DNA from: Gemmataceae bacterium
GTDB taxonomy: Bacteria > Planctomycetota > Planctomycetia > Gemmatales > Gemmataceae
Direction: 5' to 3'
NCBI GenBank assembly: GCA_947474875.1
Contig: CANJKY010000208.1
Coordinates: 1-6,727 of the forward strand
Length of the DNA: 6,727 nucleotides
Shown here: piece by piece, positions 5,282 to 6,727 of the stretch
How the letters are laid out: every line of letters starts with the position of its first letter
Position numbering within the stretch: position 1 is the stretch's first letter
Made by a program: the position numbers and the translations under genes
Notes under the pieces: generated by a model
The model's database searches: none
What the model was told of the DNA's origin: nothing
The model's input: the letters and a program-made list of their open reading frames with translations, nothing else

Positions 5282-6681
5282 CCCCGCTCGCCGCCGACGC
5301 GCTGACCATCTGGCGGTCCGCGGTGGACGCGGTCATGCCCCGCCCGCTGGTAGCCGAGGCGGTGAAGGCGCTCGACCTACTGTCGACCTGTCGGGTGATC
5401 GTGGTCGGCTGCGGCAAGGCCGGGGCAGAGATGGCGGCGGGGGTGGAGGAAGTGCTAAGCCATAGGACGGCCGTGGGTGCGCTTGTCGGCTTGGTCAACG
5501 TGCCCGAAACCTCACCCCCCCCACCCCCTCTCCAAAGTGGAGAGGGGGGGCCAGGCAGTCTTGACCCTCTCCACTTTGGAGAGGGTGGCGAGCGAAGCGA
5601 GCCGGGTGAAGTCTCGACCAAACACATTCGCCTGAACCCCGCCCGAGCGGCCGGATCCAACTTCCCCACCCCGGCCGGTGTCGCCGGCGCGGAGGAGATG
5701 CTCCGTCTGCTATCGTCCGCCGGGCCGGACGACACCGCCCTGTGCCTCATCTCTGGCGGCGGGTCGGCGCTGCTCCCCTGCCCCGCCGAGGGCGTGTCGC
5801 TCGACTCGAAACTGGCCGTCACGAAACTGCTCACCGGCTGCGGGGCGACGATTCACGAGATGAACTGCGTCCGCAAGCACCTGTCGCGGGTGAAGGGCGG
5901 ACGGCTGGCGGAAGCGTTCCGCGGCCGGCAACTCGTTTCGCTCATTATCTCGGACGTGATCGGCGACCCGCTCGACGTGATCGCCTCGGGCCCCACCGCC
6001 CCGGACCCGACCACGTTCGCCGACGCGAAAACCGTCCTCGACCGGTACAGCCTGTGGGCGAAATGCCCGTCGGACGTGACCGCCCACATCCAGAAGGGGT
6101 GCGACGGCTTGATCCCGGACACGCCGAAGACGGTGCCGGCGAACGTGCGAAACGTGGTGATCGGCACCAACGCCGTCGCCCTCGCCGCCGCCCGCCGCAC
6201 GGCCGAACAGTTGCGGTATCGCGTCCTCGACCTCGGGCCGTTCATCGAAGGTGAGACCCTTCACGTGGCCGCGGCGGTGGCCGGCGTCGTTCGCAACATC
6301 CGCGAACGGGGTGAGCCGATCCCGCCCCCGGCGTGCATCCTGATCGGCGGGGAGACGACGGTCACGCTCGGCGAGCGGCCGGGAAAGGGCGGCCGGAACC
6401 AGGAGTTCGTGCTGGCAATGCTGGAGCGGCTGGGCCGTGACGGAATGCGGGACGTGGCCGTGCTGAGCGGCGGTACCGACGGCGAGGACGGGCCGACCGA
6501 CGCGGCCGGGGCCGTGGCGGACGGCGATACGTGGGCGAAGGCTACCACCGCACGCCTGAGCGTGCCAGACCACCTAGCCCGCCACGACGCCTACCCGTTC
6601 TTCGACGCCGTCGGCGGGCTGCTCCGTACCGGGCCGACGGGCACGAACGTGGCCGACATACGGGTGGTTCTGGTGCGGTGA
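5278..6681 (+). CDS. gckA: Glycerate 2-kinase, class II (DUF4147 + MOFRL), with an in-frame palindromic insertion
   Basis: This 467-residue protein should phosphorylate D-glycerate to 2-phosphoglycerate using ATP, feeding it into lower glycolysis in the cytoplasm. The N-terminal DUF4147 part (about 5-340) shows VVGCGKAGAEM (42-52, with the GKA lysine), CLISGGGSALL (156-166), MNCVRKHLSRVKGG (195-208) and SDVIGDPLDVIASGPT (225-240). The C-terminal MOFRL domain (about 353-465) shows LIGGETTVTL (355-364), GKGGRNQEF (369-377) and SGGTDGEDGPTDAAGA (397-412). All main motifs are intact. Residues 78-111 are abnormal: a Pro/Gly/Glu-rich block encoded by two palindromes. Without them the protein would be 433 residues, and NVPE would join directly to VSTKHIRLNPAR, close to the short linker expected in the family. 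The start overlaps the ThuA stop by ATGA; only a purine-rich stretch precedes it, so coupling is likely. Hydroxypyruvate or a related sugar-acid pathway is a possible context; an operon role with ThuA is inference. Confidence 0.93.
   Translation: MTPLAADALTIWRSAVDAVMPRPLVAEAVKALDLLSTCRVIVVGCGKAGAEMAAGVEEVLSHRTAVGALVGLVNVPETSPPPPPLQSGEGGPGSLDPLHFGEGGERSEPGEVSTKHIRLNPARAAGSNFPTPAGVAGAEEMLRLLSSAGPDDTALCLISGGGSALLPCPAEGVSLDSKLAVTKLLTGCGATIHEMNCVRKHLSRVKGGRLAEAFRGRQLVSLIISDVIGDPLDVIASGPTAPDPTTFADAKTVLDRYSLWAKCPSDVTAHIQKGCDGLIPDTPKTVPANVRNVVIGTNAVALAAARRTAEQLRYRVLDLGPFIEGETLHVAAAVAGVVRNIRERGEPIPPPACILIGGETTVTLGERPGKGGRNQEFVLAMLERLGRDGMRDVAVLSGGTDGEDGPTDAAGAVADGDTWAKATTARLSVPDHLARHDAYPFFDAVGGLLRTGPTGTNVADIRVVLVR
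5509..5612. repeat. MITE-like double-palindrome element inserted in frame in the glycerate kinase gene
   Basis: Hairpin 1 has arms 5524-5534 and 5538-5548 (CCCCCTCTCCA / TGGAGAGGGGG, loop AAG). Hairpin 2 has arms 5564-5573 and 5577-5586 (ACCCTCTCCA / TGGAGAGGGT, loop CTT). The core of hairpin 2 is the reverse complement of hairpin 1, so the whole region can also fold as one long imperfect cruciform. Outer ends ACCTCACCC (5509-5517) and GGGTGAAGT (5604-5612) pair at 8 of 9 positions. Next to the right end is a direct repeat, GCGAGC-GAA-GCGAGC (5588-5602). GAA occurs just before the element (5506-5508) and at its right end (5608-5610), possibly a 3-bp target duplication. The extra length is 102 bp (34 codons), which keeps the frame. 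Exact borders are uncertain by a few bases. Confidence 0.75.
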
Positions 6682-6727
6682 AAAAATCAACGCCGCTTTC
6701 TTGCACGCCGCCGGTTGTAAGAGTTGC
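6682..6727. other. Short region after the glycerate kinase gene
   Basis: The 46 bp after the stop start with a run of A (6682-6687) and contain only a weak possible stem (CTTGCA / TGTAAG with a G-T pair). I see no convincing terminator, promoter or gene start before the window ends. Confidence 0.4.

Noticed and set aside
6700..6721. Possible terminator stem after glycerate kinase (CTTGCA / TGTAAG)
   Set aside because: It has only six pairs including a G-T, with a large loop and no T-run.
1..6727. CRISPR array, tRNA/rRNA, insertion sequence or defence system
   Set aside because: No regularly spaced repeats, no tRNA-like cloverleaf, no transposase or nuclease-type protein was seen; all long coding regions are accounted for by the genes listed.

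Overview
This 6.7-kb window is very GC-rich, densely packed chromosomal DNA. Several things suggest a planctomycete of the Gemmata lineage: the Tat-exported ThuA-domain protein, the MOFRL-type glycerate kinase, a small membrane protein of the 'NYPxIWQCVGMIVGVYGVGY' type, and palindromic repeats of the kind I associate with Gemmataceae genomes. This assignment rests on recognising protein families, not on a marker gene.

Layout: (1) At 1-824 (+) is the 3' part of a Pro/Ala/Thr-rich protein with a DUF4177-like segment and a C-terminal secretin-N-like repeat. (2) A 76-bp gap holds a perfect 12-bp-stem hairpin. (3) At 901-2415 (+) is a complete trpE (anthranilate synthase component I) with no trpG beside it. 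(4) Converging on trpE with only 6 bp between is a three-gene minus-strand cluster read from 4246 to 2422: a four-helix membrane domain fused to an SRPBCC domain, a small four-helix membrane protein, and a zinc-dependent nucleoside/base deaminase. Both junctions are 4-bp ATGA stop/start overlaps, so the three are very probably one translationally coupled operon. (5) A 144-bp divergent promoter region follows (4247-4390). (6) At 4391-5281 (+) is a Tat-exported ThuA-domain protein. It overlaps by ATGA a class II glycerate 2-kinase at 5278-6681. The last 46 bp show nothing I can name.

The most unusual structure is a roughly 102-bp element inside the glycerate kinase gene (about 5509-5610). It contains two hairpins that are inverted copies of each other, flanked by short terminal inverted repeats. 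It reads through in frame and adds 34 Pro/Gly/Glu-rich residues between conserved kinase segments. It looks like a small non-autonomous palindromic element captured as coding sequence. I see no complete novel defence or mobile system. Apart from this element, the window is ordinary metabolic and membrane-protein territory with a few uncharacterised genes.
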